Source: Maniola hyperantus (Eukaryota > Arthropoda > Insecta > Lepidoptera > Nymphalidae). From it: a DNA stretch of 64,000 nucleotides. Shown in pieces: positions 1 through 10,930 of the stretch (position 1 is its first letter; each line of letters starts with the position of its first letter). Location: positions 17,298,418 through 17,362,417 of the forward strand of contig NC_048564.1 of the NCBI RefSeq assembly GCF_902806685.2, in the 5' to 3' direction. The translations under genes and the position numbers were made by a program. The notes below the pieces were generated by a model. It searched no databases, was not told the DNA's origin, and saw only the letters and a program-made list of their open reading frames with translations.

Positions 1-176
1 TGGCAATGCTGCCAGCTTGATGGCCACCACGGCAACCAGGGGTGGACTGTATGACGACGTGGTTACATAGTATTGTACGTACATCGCCATTCAGCGTGGC
101 AATGCTGCCAGCTTGATGGCCACCACGGCAACCAGGGGCGGACTGTATGACGACGTGGTTACATAGTAAGTAGTAA
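1..176 (+). pseudogene. LINE ORF2 C-terminal fragment, duplicated
   Basis: Two copies of the same stretch lie 96 bases apart. The second reads IAIQRGNAASLMATT.. and ends in a TAG stop at about 168. IAIQRGNAAS-type endings are common at the C-terminus of lepidopteran non-LTR retrotransposon ORF2 proteins; related ends occur at 16.2, 34.6 and 52.4 kb. Only the last ~30 codons are present, so this is a dead 5'-truncated copy that was locally duplicated, or the edge of a longer array that begins outside the window. Confidence 0.55.
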
Positions 177-377
177 ACTTAGTAAGTAGTAGGTAGTAAA
201 CTCTTAAACGATTTAAGCCCGCTCTGAGTAAGTGGCTATTGGATTACTCTTTCTACTAACTAACTACTAACTAACTATTATTAAAGAATTATTAATTTAT
301 AAAACGTCGAAAAAATTATGAATATTGTAAAATGTTGTATGCCAGAAATGGCTGGATGCATGCTGTATTTACAACGA

Positions 378-596
378 ATAAATGTATAAATGCGAAAGTG
401 TGTTTGTTTGTTGGTTTGTTGGTTTGTCCTTCAATCACGTCGCAACGGTGCAACGGATTGACGTGATTTTTTGCATGGTATAGATGAAGATCTGGAGAGT
501 GTCATAGGCTACTTTTTATCGCGGAAAATCAAAGAGTTCCCACGGGATTTTAAAAAAAAATCTAATTCCACGCGGACGAAGTCGCGGGCATCCGTT
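378..596 (+). mobile_element. Helitron-like (Lep1-type) non-autonomous repeat
   Basis: Runs from AAATGCGAAAGTGTGTTTG, through the 'cgtcgcaac..acgtgatttttt' and 'ataggctactttttatc' blocks, to CACGCGGACGAAGTCGCGGG. The same order of blocks occurs at 18.45, 24.57, 55.02 and 55.97 kb, which shows a dispersed family. The family name Lep1 is from memory. No coding capacity. Confidence 0.6.
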
Positions 597-599
597 CTA

Positions 600-2018
600 A
601 ATAATTAATTTTAAAAATGGATAAGTCTGTGTTTAAAAATAAATGTATCGTAGTGGTGGAACTCTTCTATGGTATGACTTAGGTATATGTATATGTATAT
701 GTATAAAACACTGTAGGGCTTAGACATCACGACGAGACTAAACGTGTTTAAATATCACGATAAATATGTATTTAAATATCATCAAGTAATGTTCATTTCC
801 TTTATTCATGTAAACTAAAGCGTCTTTTGTAATAGGTTATCGAATGATATAGATCACATTTATATAATGGGACGTCTAGTGATGTATTGTTATAATAAAA
901 TCGCAATTGATTAAATTTATTACCGCCTTAAAACAAAATATCGAAAACCAATGAACTTGGATTTCACATGGATTTCTCCAAATAAAGAAACTAAAAATCA
1001 AATCGACCAGTAAGTCGATTTCGTAAAACCTGCATCAATCATTATTACAATCTCAATTGTTGTATTCGCTGAATTTGTTGCAACAATGCATTGTAGCCAA
1101 TAGTGAGCGAGCGTCAACCAATCAGAGGTGATTGCGATCGTGACATTGTAGCTGTCATTGTACCGCAATCGCGCAGCTGATTCTCTCTGATACCAAAAGA
1201 AATTTTCTAAGCATCGAATCAATTAACCAAAACGCCTTTCCATCTGGTCACCAAAAATGTGCTTGGAACATTTAGATAAGTACCTACTCTAGAAAATCTA
1301 AGACAAGCTAGAACAATTAAAAACAACAATTAATTAGTAATCTGAGTGCTCCACACATAATAATCTAAAATTAAAAGGTACAAACATTTGTACCTATAAA
1401 ATATAAGTAAGTACCCAACTAACTTTAAATGCCTTTAAAGAGACTAAAAATTTTATGTAAATTTATACTTACTGTCTTATGTATACAGTATTCTCCAAAA
1501 AAATATCAAAACACTGAATTATCATATTGGCAAGGTTGCATTTTGGAAAACTTGCTCATTTTGACATTTTTAATGGATATACCTAAGGTTAGCAGTGTAA
1601 TAAATAACTAACTGCGGAAGTAGACCGTTTAAGTAGCCGGAAATGTCGATACTGTTGTATAGGCTTCAATTATTAAATACTTAGTTTATATTACCTATAT
1701 ATAGTTTTTTGAGATTCCTCATCCTCAACTTTGAGTTTTAAAATTCTTCTTGTTTCCACTTCCACATTTTTATTTACAAGCAATTTTATAAGAACTACAA
1801 CTCCTTTCTCTCTTACGCGGACGAGGTAAAAGAGAAAAAGAGAATATCTGTAGTAATGGCGCGGGATTACCTTTTTACCACCGGCCACGAAGGTAACAGT
1901 GTAAGTCGCTCTCCTACTGACTGACATCTCACGAAGTTCCATCCCCCCGCTGACGACGGAGCACAGGGCACCGACAATTCCTCGTTAGGGGGTTGCGCGG
2001 GTGCGCGGGGTGTTCCCT
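600..2018. other. Spacer without recognisable gene
   Basis: AT-rich DNA with scattered stops on both strands. The short open frames at 998-1222 (minus) and 1429-1611 (plus) show no family motif. A segment near 1090-1130 carries 'CCAATCAGAGG', also seen near 27.74 kb, which may mark a weak dispersed repeat. Confidence 0.5.
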
Positions 2019-2052
2019 CCCCGTTTGCCATCTCGACCTGTCGCGTACTATA
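2019..2052. mobile_element. Solo arm of a palindromic MITE
   Basis: The stretch CCCCGTTTGCCATCTCGACC..GCGTACTATA closely matches the right arm of the inverted-repeat element at 44198-44301. No matching left arm was seen just upstream; the preceding 130 bases are GC-rich (hexamer-like GCGCGGGTGCGCGGGG). Probably a degraded or truncated copy. Confidence 0.45.
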
Positions 2053-2854
2053 CAGCATGACGAGCTTCATATCTGGTTGCTAATCGTTGACGCCAAGAAG
2101 CTGCCTCAACATAAGTATTCATTAAATTCAAACTTTGTATTGTTTATTTTGAGTTAGTAGGTACATACTAATAGTAATTTTCTCATTCAAAAATTAAAAT
2201 CAAAATATTTTTAACATTTTTAACGTATCCAACAGACGTAATATCAATTTAACTTTTTCAACGATATTACATATTATTCTTGCCTGAATAAAAAAGAGAA
2301 ACATTATTTTCTTCAATCAGCTTTTTTAGTCGTTCTTTTTCCCTTCGACACATCCTCTTCCTCACCATGAAATCCTCTTTCTCAAACGCATCCTCTTCCA
2401 TACTTCCCCTACAAACCTAGTAATATTATAATAAGCTAAAAATCTTGTACCTATCTTAGCTAAATATGTTGATTTACATTAATATGTCGGTCAGTCAGCC
2501 AGTTTCCCCTTGTAAGTAGTTTATAGATTAAACGCAGGTCGGCACCGTTCAGCCGCGACAGGTTCAATGTCGCGAACTACAATTTGGGAAACACTGCATT
2601 AGGAAAATGAAATCATTTTAAAGATTACGAATTGATATTTTGTTTTGTTGATCAATTATAAAATCAATAAAAATTAAATAGTCATTTAAAATACCGATGA
2701 ACATTGATAACATTGGATTGTTGAAAAAATAATTAAAAAACAAAAAGTAAGAAGTAAAAACCCAGGTGTCAGATCCGATCCGAACAGAGCAAACATTAAA
2801 ACAATATTTGCCGAGCACTTCGAAATAAAGTTTAGTGTCATCATAACAAGAAAC
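2053..2854. other. AT-rich spacer
   Basis: No coding frame or RNA gene recognised. A small hairpin CGCGACA..TGTCGCG sits near 2556-2576, resembling the inner part of the MITE family seen at 44.2 and 62.7 kb. Confidence 0.45.
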
Positions 2855-3175
2855 ATTTCATCATGAGCAACCCATCGCCGGCCCACTACTGAACACGGGT
2901 CTCTTCTCAGAATGGGGAGGGTTTCAGCCATAGTCTGCCACATTAGCCTAATGTGGATTGGCAGACTTCACACACCTTTGAGAAAATTATTGGAGGACTC
3001 TCAGACATGCAAGTTTAAGTTTTATCATGTTTTCCTTCACCGTTAAAGCAATTGATATTTAATTGCCTAAAATGCACGTAACTCTGATGAGATATAGACT
3101 CGACGTCACCGAGATCGACTCCTCGACCTCTGGAATAAAAGGCCGACACCTTAACTACTAAGCTGTCATACGTTC
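2855..3175 (-). mobile_element. tRNA-derived SINE
   Basis: Read on the minus strand it begins with a tRNA-like head (..CAGCTTAGTAGTTAAGGTG as degenerate A box, ..GAGTCGATCTCGGTG as degenerate B box). It continues through 'TTGCTTTAACGGTGAAGGAAA' and 'TCAAAGGTGTGTGAAGTC' and ends in 'TAGTGGGCCGGCGATGGG..ATCATGATG'. The body matches the plus-strand copy at 6645-6865. Confidence 0.65.
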
Positions 3176-3189
3176 TTCATCCTTTTCTT

Positions 3190-3500
3190 CTCTGTCAAGA
3201 CATTCGCCACTGGATGTAGGTCTCTTGTAAGGGCTTCCACACGCCACGGTCTAGGCCGCCTGAATCCAGCGGCTCCCTGCGACTCGTCTGATGTCGTCTG
3301 TCCACCGAGTGGGAGGTCTTCCGACGCTGCGCTTTCCGGTGCGAGGCCGTCCACTCTAGCACCTTGGGACCGCAACGTCTATCGGTTGTACGAACTATGT
3401 GCCCTGCCCATTGCCACTTCAGCTTCAAAGTCTGCTGAGCTATGTCGGTTACTCTGGTTCTCCTCCCTTGTGACTCGCCACGCACGGAAACTCTCTCCAT
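3190..3500 (-). pseudogene. RTE-like LINE ORF2 C-terminus
   Basis: The minus strand encodes LKWQWAGHIVRTTDRR, GPKVLEW and, near the end, RGVWKPLQETYIQW. This is the usual C-terminal tail of lepidopteran RTE-type endonuclease/reverse transcriptases. Only the tail remains, with degenerate residues (ETYIQW where VQQWTS is usual). Related tails occur at 14.5, 15.0, 31.0, 31.4 and 40.3 kb. Confidence 0.7.
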
Positions 3501-3924
3501 CGCCCCGCCGTGTGACTCCGACTCTGAACAGAGATACAATCCACCAAAATGACAAAATGCGGACTCAGCCTAACATGATTTTAATGAATCAACGATTTTA
3601 GGCAGGCAGGTATGAAACAGTAATGTTTGTTTAAGTAACGGATTCGTTAAGTACTAATTAGCTGCGGGTGCTCGACCCGCGGAGGCTGCAGGTAGTGTAT
3701 CTACTGGGTAATGTGTTCCAGCGAGATGAGTCATGGGCCATGGCGAACGTACAGCTCTTGCGTACCTAATGTTGTGGTTTTGGTATTTTCCTGCAATACG
3801 GGCGACAAGCAATGGAATTGTACAGGTGGCTGGGTAATTTTGTTTGTTTTGGATTTTTCATTAAATGGGAGGAAATTTTTGCGTTATTTGTGTAATTAAT
3901 GTGAATTAATTATTCAGCGGGCGA
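3501..3924. other. Spacer
   Basis: No recognisable gene. The open frame at 3711-3899 (plus) has no known motif and ordinary spacer composition. Confidence 0.4.
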
Positions 3925-4165
3925 TAAAGACAGCCATGCTCTGGTGGGAGGCTTCGGCCGTAACTAGTTACCAGTTACCACCCTACCGGCAAAGCCGTGC
4001 TGCCAAGCGATTTAGCGTTCCGGTACGATGCCGTGTAGAAACCAAAGGGGTATGGCTGCCATACCCCTTCCAGGTTAGCCCGCATCCATCTTAAATGGCA
4101 CCATCACTTACCACCAGGTGAGATTGCAGTCAAGGGCTAACATGTATTTTAATAAATAATAAATA
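3925..4165 (+). mobile_element. SINE body (head missing)
   Basis: Carries 'GTGGGAGGCTTCGGCCGT', 'CCGGCAAAGCCGTGC', 'TTCCGGTACGATGCCGT', 'CACCAGGTGAGATTGCAGT' and 'CAAGGGCTAAC', then an AT-rich tail (AATAAATAATAAATAAT). These blocks follow the same order in the full copy at 17745-18115 and in partial copies at 8640 and 40912. Confidence 0.65.
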
Positions 4166-4351
4166 ATAATAATGCTTTCAGTTTCTCGACGTGATTAAAA
4201 ATTCAGAAATGCGGAGATCCGTAGTTGAAACCTGCATGCTAAAGAGTTCTCGATAAGTAAAATAAAAACTATTCCATTGTAAAGGATTATTTAAACGATA
4301 AGAAAGCTTGGGAATGATTTACGATTAAAGAGAATTTGTTGTCAACTTTTT

Positions 4352-4440
4352 TTGCGACTCGAACCTAAGACTTCATGATGTGCAACGGTGAGCTCGGCGC
4401 CTAGACGGGCCACTGTGCCAACGCGGCAACGAGGCAGTCA
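4352..4440 (-). mobile_element. tRNA-like SINE head
   Basis: On the minus strand there is a near-consensus Pol III A box (TTGGCACAGTGG) followed by a B box (TAGGTTCGAGTCG). It lacks the acceptor-stem pairing of a functional tRNA, so it reads as the promoter head of a SINE. Confidence 0.5.
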
Positions 4441-4636
4441 ATAATCTAATATACCTAACATATCAAATACATGACTTATGTGTTCATAATTAATTTTCCG
4501 CGTCGCAACAAAATCGATTAGTAGGTATTGTAGGTACAACGCATTAGCAATCAAGGCGACTTGAAACTAATCGAGCTGTTGTTGCGAGCGAAGTGACGAT
4601 GACGTACCAACAACACTAGACGTCCTAGCTAGGTAA

Positions 4637-5371
4637 ACAATTCCTCTCCAGCCGAGATTCGTATGAGAGTTGCGCTACACTTGTCTCTTACTGAATCATT
4701 ATTCCTCTCCTGCCGAGATTCGTATGAGAGTTGCGCTACACTTGTCTCTTACTGAATCATTATTCCTCTCCTGCCGAGATTCGTATGAGAGTTGCGCTAC
4801 ACTTGTCTCTTACTGAATCATTATTCCTCTCCTGCCGAGATTCGTATGAGAGTTGCGCTACACTTGTCTCTTACTGAATCATTATTCCTCTCCTGCCGAG
4901 ATTCGTATGAGAGTTGCGCTACACTTGTCTCTTACTGAATCATTATTCCTCTCCTGCCGAGATTCGTATGAGAGTTGCGCTACACTTGTCTCTTACTGAA
5001 TCATTATTCCTCTCCTGCCGAGATTCGTATGAGAGTTGCGCTACACTTGTCTCTTACTGAATCATTATTCCTCTCCTGCCGAGATTCGTATGAGAGTTGC
5101 GCTACACTTGTCTCTTACTGAATCATTATTCCTCTCCTGCCGAGATTCGTATGAGAGTTGCGCTACACTTGTCTCTTACTGAATCATTATTCCTCTCCTG
5201 CCGAGATTCGTATGAGAGTTGCGCTACACTTGTCTCTTACTGAATCATTATTCCTCTCCTGCCGAGATTCGTATGAGAGTTGCGCTACACTTGTCTCTTA
5301 CTGAATCATTATTCCTCTCCTGCCGAGATTCGTATGAGAGTTGCGCTACACTTGTCTCTTACTGAATCATT
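4637..5371. repeat. 61-bp minisatellite, about 12 copies
   Basis: The unit starts TCCTCTCCTGCCGAGATTCG and ends ACTGAATCATTAT, with a spacing of 61 bases. Copies are almost identical; the first has AGCC where the others have TGCC. The unit length is not a multiple of three and no gene is apparent. Confidence 0.95.
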
Positions 5372-5469
5372 GGTAAAACACGGAAATGTACTTACTCTGG
5401 ATTTTCCTATGACTTTTGACAAAAAATAACTTAATAACTATACAATCTCCCAGTTATTATCTCAGTGGT

Positions 5470-5640
5470 TTTTTAGGGTTCCGTACTTTAAAAGGAAAAA
5501 AGGAATCGTTTTAGGATCAATTCGTCGTCTGTCTGTCTGTCTGTCGTGTCTGTCAGGAAAACCTACAGGGTACTTCCGGTTGACCTAGAATCATGGGTAG
5601 GTAGGTATAGGTCTTATTAGTAGACATAAATAAATCAAGA
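5470..5640 (+). mobile_element. 'GGGTTCCGTAC' family repeat, partial
   Basis: Contains TTTTTAGGGTTCCGTACTTT, a (CTGT)n tract, AAACCTACAGGGTACTTCC and 'GTTGACCTAGAATCATG'. The most complete copy in the window is at 47400-47855. No coding frame. Confidence 0.6.
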
Positions 5641-5893
5641 AAACTAGAAAAAAAAGGAGTCTCAAGACTATTACGTTACTCCCAAAACCACCCCACCCAT
5701 TCAATCCTAAATGTATTTTCACCTATAGTCCGCACAAAATGACTCCTCACACACCATTTTAACTCTATGGTTCAACTGTCCTGTCAAAAGTACGGTTCGT
5801 CTTAAAAATAACGACTAAATTGTACTTTTACAAATTTCATAATTTGACACAAAAAGTTAAAATGGCGCGTGAAGAGTTAAATTTTACGCGTTA

Positions 5894-6320
5894 GGTAGTG
5901 GTCCAACCGCCGGCGAGAAAACGACTAACTATCGGCGATTATCTCTCTCAAGAAACGCACAATAAATGTACATTCCGTGTAAACGAAAGAGATGCATATA
6001 ATAACAAAAGTTGCTCTCTGACTGTTCATACTGCCGGCGACGACTCGCTTTACAAGTTTTGTCGCTGAGCGACAAGCTTTCAAAAATTAACTCACTCAGC
6101 GATATTCGTTCAGCTATTTTCGCTCGCTTGAACACGTGTAATGCGCGCGCAGGTTTGCACAGGTTTGCGAGAGTAATCGCTCGTCGCACTTGGCACACTC
6201 GCTTATAACCCGGCGACAAAACTATCGAAACTACACACTCGCTTCCCGCTGAATTCCAACTCGTTTACAGTTTCTAGTTCTACTCGTTTCTCGTTCATCG
6301 TCGGCGGTCGGACCACTGCC
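5894..6320. mobile_element. Candidate TIR element, ~427 bp
   Basis: The left end GGTAGTGGTCCAACCGCCGG and the right end CCGGACCGCC-type sequence (plus: GGCGGTCGGACCACTGCC) are imperfect inverted repeats of about 20 bases. TTAG lies beside the left end and TTTAG beside the right, so the target duplication is only approximate. The interior is rich in TCGC/GCGA motifs; no transposase motif was recognised in its two overlapping open frames. Confidence 0.5.
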
Positions 6321-6644
6321 TTTAGTTTCAAGCCCTCCACAGTATACACGCATCTCTGAACCAGAAAGGTCATATTAATAAGTACCTAATCGTTAAAACA
6401 CTTGAATTTGGAGACTGTGTTAGCCTCTTAGGCGTCCTAGCTCCTAGCCACACGAGTGAACTGAATCGCAAACAAAAGTGACCTTCACTTTGAATTATTA
6501 TATGAATATTCGCGGGCCAGAACAAAGGAACTGTTCTACTACCTACGTAGAACATAGTACCTAAACACTCGGCGTCTTCCTCAGTCTAGGGCGACAATCT
6601 CTCCCGATTGATAAAATAATGAGTAATGATGGAAACTCAGTTGT

Positions 6645-6865
6645 GATAGCCTAGACTCTAGAGGTTCAGACGTCGGGAGGTCGGGGTTCAATCCTTAGCA
6701 CGCTCCCCTAACTTTTCAGAGCTAAGATTATGCGCTTTAAACAATTACATATCAGTTGCTTTAACGGTGAAGGAAAAACGTCGTGAGGAAACCTGCACGC
6801 CTGAGAGTTCTCCATAATGTTCTCAAAGGTGTGTGAAGTCTACCAATCCGCACTGAACTCAATGA
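6645..6865 (+). mobile_element. tRNA-derived SINE
   Basis: An A-box-like GATAGCCTAGACTCTAGAGG precedes a good B box (GGGGTTCAATCC). The body GTTGCTTTAACGGTGAAGGA..TCAAAGGTGTGTGAAGTC matches the minus-strand SINE at 2855-3175. The 3' end is cut off after 'CCAATCCGCACTGAAC'. Confidence 0.65.
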
Positions 6866-7909
6866 TACGAGCGAGCGAAGTCCGTCTGTCCGTCTATCAG
6901 AGCCTTATAACTTTTGAATCTTCAAACATAAGTAACAATATGTAAACTGATGGCCTTTATAGCGAATATTGCATAAAAATTATAAAAATCTGTATTTCAG
7001 GGCGGGCGAATGCGAAGTAAAAGATTTTTTCTTGCGTGTCATAGGCTTGTGACATATAGACGTTAGTATCACAGTATCACAGTTTCATTGTTTTTGTAAG
7101 AGTTTAAAACTATCTTATGGGAATTATGGGATATCGCGAGGTCTCAGTTCGGCGCGAACCACTTGTACATACGGCCCACTTAGTACCTACTAATCTCTGT
7201 TTAGAGATAAGCATTTCCAATGTAACTTAATTTATTATTACTCTGTAACTACAATTTTGGTACATGAAAAATAAAAATAAAATAAATAAATAGTATTATA
7301 AAAGGACAGCCTCAAGAAACTGAAGTGCGCAAGTCTCGGATAAATATTATACCAAATAGAATAGAATAGAATAGAAAAGAATTGACTCTCTCTAGACTCT
7401 AACCTTATGCCTTTATGACTAGTCAACTAAAGTAGCAGTTTGTAAGTTGTAACATTATAAATCGACAATATACTAAGCGTTAAACTACATCGATTATATT
7501 TGTTTTTTGCACGTTTAGGGTCAAACCTTGATATTATTAAGTGAATGTTTAACAGGCACAAGTCGTTTAACATTTTATATCTACTTGACACCAACTTACG
7601 CCCGCTAATTCCTCGTTTTTGTCTAAAACGGCCTCAAATTGTATGCGTACTTTATAATTTCAAGTTGTAACTTGTAAGAGCCCTCGCAGACTACTCATTT
7701 GGCAACTGGCAGTTTACAGAGAGTGCTTTTTGATTTGTTTCCTCCTTCACCTTTACCATGGAGCCGTGATTCTGTCAAAGTCTGTATCCCTATTCCCTAC
7801 ATAGTGGACATTGGTTGACACAGATGCATATCTATATGAATCGAAGAACCAATAGGTATCTACTTAAGGGCTTGTATAGTACGGTATAATAACATTGTAA
7901 ATTGAAAAA
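6866..7909. other. Spacer
   Basis: No gene recognised. There is a short (GAATA)n run at 7358-7378 and otherwise AT-rich sequence. Confidence 0.45.
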
Positions 7910-8057
7910 TTAAAAAGAGCAACCGCCGAGTTTCTTGCTGGTTCTTCTCGGTGGGAACGGCGTTCCGAACCAGTGGTAAATTAAAACTACCTGACTATTC
8001 ATAAGCACTTGTAAAAAGTTTACATGAATAAAAAAACATTCTATTCTATTCTATTCT
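7910..8057 (-). mobile_element. LINE 3'-end type repeat
   Basis: Reverse complement of the block 'TTTATTCATGTAAACTTTTT..CCACTGGTTCGGAA..AGAAACTCGGCGGTTGCTC', bounded by an (ATTCT)n simple repeat at 8038-8057. Other copies lie at 22600, 23840, 36685, 42110 and 48325. Confidence 0.55.
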
Positions 8058-8149
8058 AAGGTCCCATAATGCAGGAGTGGTGATCCAAACCAAAAAACCC
8101 TACAATATCGCATATTTCCTCATCTTCGTAGCTAGCCCTTATATACCCA

Positions 8150-8330
8150 CTGTTGGACATAGACCCGTTTTTCCTGCAAGCTTGGTAATGTTATCGGACC
8201 AACGAGATGGTTGTCTTCCGACGTTTCTTTTCCCGGTACGTGGTCTCCATTTCAGTAGTAAACGGTTCCATTCGCCATCTGTGGTCTTACCCATCCTGCC
8301 CATCTCGATTTGGACAACACTTTCAAAACA
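8150..8330 (-). pseudogene. RTE-like LINE ORF2 C-terminal fragment
   Basis: On the minus strand the translation contains KWRPRTGKRNVGRQPSRWSD followed by NITKLAG, characteristic of RTE-type LINE C-termini. It lies in broken sequence with no upstream RT motifs. Confidence 0.6.
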
Positions 8331-8639
8331 ATATCAGTAAGTCCCGGTCTTTGCTGGATTGTTTGGAATACAGTCTCTGAGCGATATATCCAGCATCATT
8401 GATCGTTTTGCCACTTGCAGTTTGGATATTATTTATTTTGTCAGTGTCCATTTTGGGCAGTCGTCTACACGTCCCAATGGCAGAGAACTACAACCGGCTA
8501 CGGGAATTCGTTCACCAGTGACACTAGACGCGCAGCAGCGCAGAGCGTACAGGGGCCAGGCTGGAACCACGGAGGAGATCTCAGCCGTGTTAGTGAGCAT
8601 AAGGAAGAAACCGTGCAAGAGATTTAGCCACTTAGTTAG

Positions 8640-8755
8640 AAACCAAAGAGGTATGACAGAGCTATTCCAGGTTAACCCGCTTCCATCTTAGACTGCATCA
8701 TCACTTACCAACAGGTGAGATTGCAGTCAAGGGCTAACTTGTATCCGAATAAATC
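8640..8755 (+). mobile_element. SINE 3' portion
   Basis: Carries 'CCAGGTTAACCCGCTTCCATC', 'CATCATCACTTACCAACAGG', 'GAGATTGCAGTCAAGGGC' and 'TAACTTGTATCCGAATAAAT', the 3' end of the SINE family best seen at 17745-18115. The head is absent. Confidence 0.65.
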
Positions 8756-9280
8756 GCCAGCAATTCTGAACATATACGTAACGTGAGAGGTTAGGTTAGG
8801 CCATGTTTCCTAACCCTAGACAATATCGCATACGGTCGATTAAAAGTAGGCAATGTGGGCGTGCTCTTAGTGTCGAAGTAAAACGAGTTTACAATAAGGA
8901 GACCGCGCAAACACGACGTGTCACCTTGGAACCTTGAATACAGTATTCGCGTAGAGTCTATTGGAATCCCTTATTGTATTGCATTTTTATCGACTTCATT
9001 GATTTCAATGATTTTCAAGTCGGTCAAAATACAAGTGCCACCACGAATATTCTCCTGGAGTCCTTTGGTCTCCTGACCAATTTAGGAAAAATAAATAAAA
9101 TCTGTTTTAGCCCTTTCATATATTAAATTATATTAATTTTTTTTTTATGATACCCTACTTGGTATAGTTATCTTACTTGAAAAATTGAAAATACTAATTA
9201 TTTGTTCATGAACACATAATTATGCTGTGTGATGTAACCAAACACAAATCGACGGTTTTCAGATTTATACCTATACTAGC

Positions 9281-10580
9281 TTATGCCCGCGACTTCGTCC
9301 GCGTGGAGTAAACAAAATTTAAACCCCTATTTTACACCCTTAGGGTTGATCTTTAACAATGAGATTTAAACATAATATGAGCTTAATAAAATATGGCATT
9401 AAAAATGCAACCCCTATGGGGGTGAAATAGGGATTTGAAGTTTGTATGAAAGTCTGTCAGTTTTGAAGTAAGAAAAATTTAGCCCCTAAGTAGAAAATTA
9501 AGGGGTTTGAAATTTGTATGAAAGTCTGTCAGTTTTAAAATTTAAATCAAGATATTGAGTATGTAAATGTAAGTAGGTATATATGATAGAAAACAGATGA
9601 CGTAGGCATCCACTTAAAAATAATTTTGGAAAACTACACCCCTCAGGGGTTAAAATAGTGTCAATTTTCAAACCCCTATTTTAACCCCTGAGGGGTTTAG
9701 TTTTCCAAAATCCTTTCTAAACGGATGCCTACGTCATCTGTTTTCTAAGTATAATATATACTTACTTAATTTTCTACATAGGGGCTAAATTTTTCAAAAA
9801 CCATGATACACGTTTTCTATGTTTATAACAATTTGTGTAAATACAAAATTTCACGATTCTTACTTCAAAACTAACTGACTTTCATACAAACTTCAAACCC
9901 CTATTTCACCCCCTTAGGGGTTGAATTTTCAAAAATCCTTTCTTAGCGGATGCCTACGTCATAATAGCTATCTGCATGCCAAATTTCAGCCCGATCCGTC
10001 CAGTAGTTTGAGCTGTGCGTTGTTAGATCAGTCAGTCAGTCAGTCAGTCACCTTATCCTTTTATATATATAAGAAAAATAGAAAAATTTCACGATTATTA
10101 CTTCAAAACTAACTGACTTTCATACAAACTTCAAACCCCTATTTCACCCCTTTAGGGGTTGATTTTTCAAAAATCCTTTCTTAGCGGATGCCTACGTCAT
10201 AATAGCTATCTGCATGCCAAATTTCAGCCCGATCCGTCCAGTAGTTTGAGCTGTGCGTTGTTAGATCAGTCAGTCAGTCAGTCAGTCACCTTATCCTTTT
10301 ATATATATAAGAAAAATAGAAAAATTTCACGATTATTACTTCAAAACTAACTGACTTTCATACAAACTTCAAACCCCTATTTCACCCCTTTAGGGGTTGA
10401 TTTTTCAAAAATCCTTTCTTAGCGGATGCCTACGTCATAATAGCTATCTGCATGCCAAATTTCAGCCCGATCCGTCCAGTAGTTTGAGCTGTGCGTTGAT
10501 AGATCAGTCAGTCAGTCAGTCAGTCAGTCAGTCAGTCAGTCAGTCAGTCAGTCAGTCACCTTTTCCTTTTATATATATAG
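9281..10580. mobile_element. Composite 'GCCCGCGACTTCGTCCGCG' element
   Basis: Starts CTAGCTTATGCCCGCGACTT and ends in (CAGT)n then 'CCTTTTCCTTTTATATATATAG'. Single copies of the same end-to-end layout occur at 18181-18395 and, longer, at 15852-17467. This copy is rearranged: the left part is an inverted duplication and the right part is a three-fold tandem array. Non-autonomous; no protein domain. Confidence 0.55.
9410..9915. repeat. Inverted duplication, ~250-bp arms
   Basis: Left-arm blocks 'GAAATAGGGATTTGAAGTTT', 'AAATTTAGCCCCTA' and 'AACAGATGACGTAGGCATCC' recur in reverse complement and reverse order on the right ('GGATGCCTACGTCATCTGTT', 'TAGGGGCTAAATTTTTC', 'AACTTCAAACCCCTATTTC'). The centre is near 9665. 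The arms are diverged, so this is an old head-to-head duplication. Confidence 0.7.
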
Positions 10581-10590
10581 ATTACCTACT
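9880..10590 (+). repeat. 238-bp tandem triplication
   Basis: Three copies spaced exactly 238 bases apart (blocks beginning at 9921, 10159 and 10397). Each ends in a (CAGT)n tract plus CCTTATCCTTTTATATATAT. The third has an expanded (CAGT) tract at 10506-10557. The open frames in the copies are incidental. Confidence 0.9.
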
Positions 10591-10930
10591 TGTGCTATAA
10601 GATTTAACTACCTGCCAACATGATTCTAGGTCAACGGGAAGTATCCTTTAGGTTTTCGTGACAAACACGACAGACAGACGGACAGACAGACAACGAAGTG
10701 ATCCTATAAGGGTTTCTTTTTAACCGACTTCCAAAAAGGAGGTGGTTCTCAATTCGGTCCGCTTTTTTTCCTTTTGAGGTACGAAACCCCAAATATTAAA
10801 ACCCTTTGCTTACAATAAGTAACACTCTATTTAGTTATAGTTTACTCTTTATTTATTTACTATGAGGTACATTATTTGGACTATGTTACTATCAGCAATT
10901 GGCATACATCTTGATAAAATATAAAAACAG

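Larger units (their letters stand above)
9090..10790 (-). mobile_element. 'GGGTTCCGTAC' family copy split by an insertion
   Basis: Minus-strand sequence of this family is present at 9090-9275 (..GTGATGTAACC.., ..ACGGTTTTCAGATT..) and resumes at 10583 (ACTTGTGCTATAAGATT.., GACAGACAGACGGACAGACA). The two halves are co-linear with the intact copies at 33650-33985 and 47400-47855. The material between (about 9281-10580) is therefore a later insertion. ATACCTA and TTACCTA flank the break and could be a short target duplication. Confidence 0.6.

Noticed and set aside
4352..4440. Possible tRNA gene
   Set aside because: A and B boxes are present but acceptor and anticodon stems do not pair; reads as a SINE head. 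The same applies to 17745, 23625, 6645 and 53840.
8786..8802. GGTTAGGTTAGG, reminiscent of the insect telomere repeat TTAGG
   Set aside because: Only two to three units; far too short for a telomeric or interstitial telomere array.
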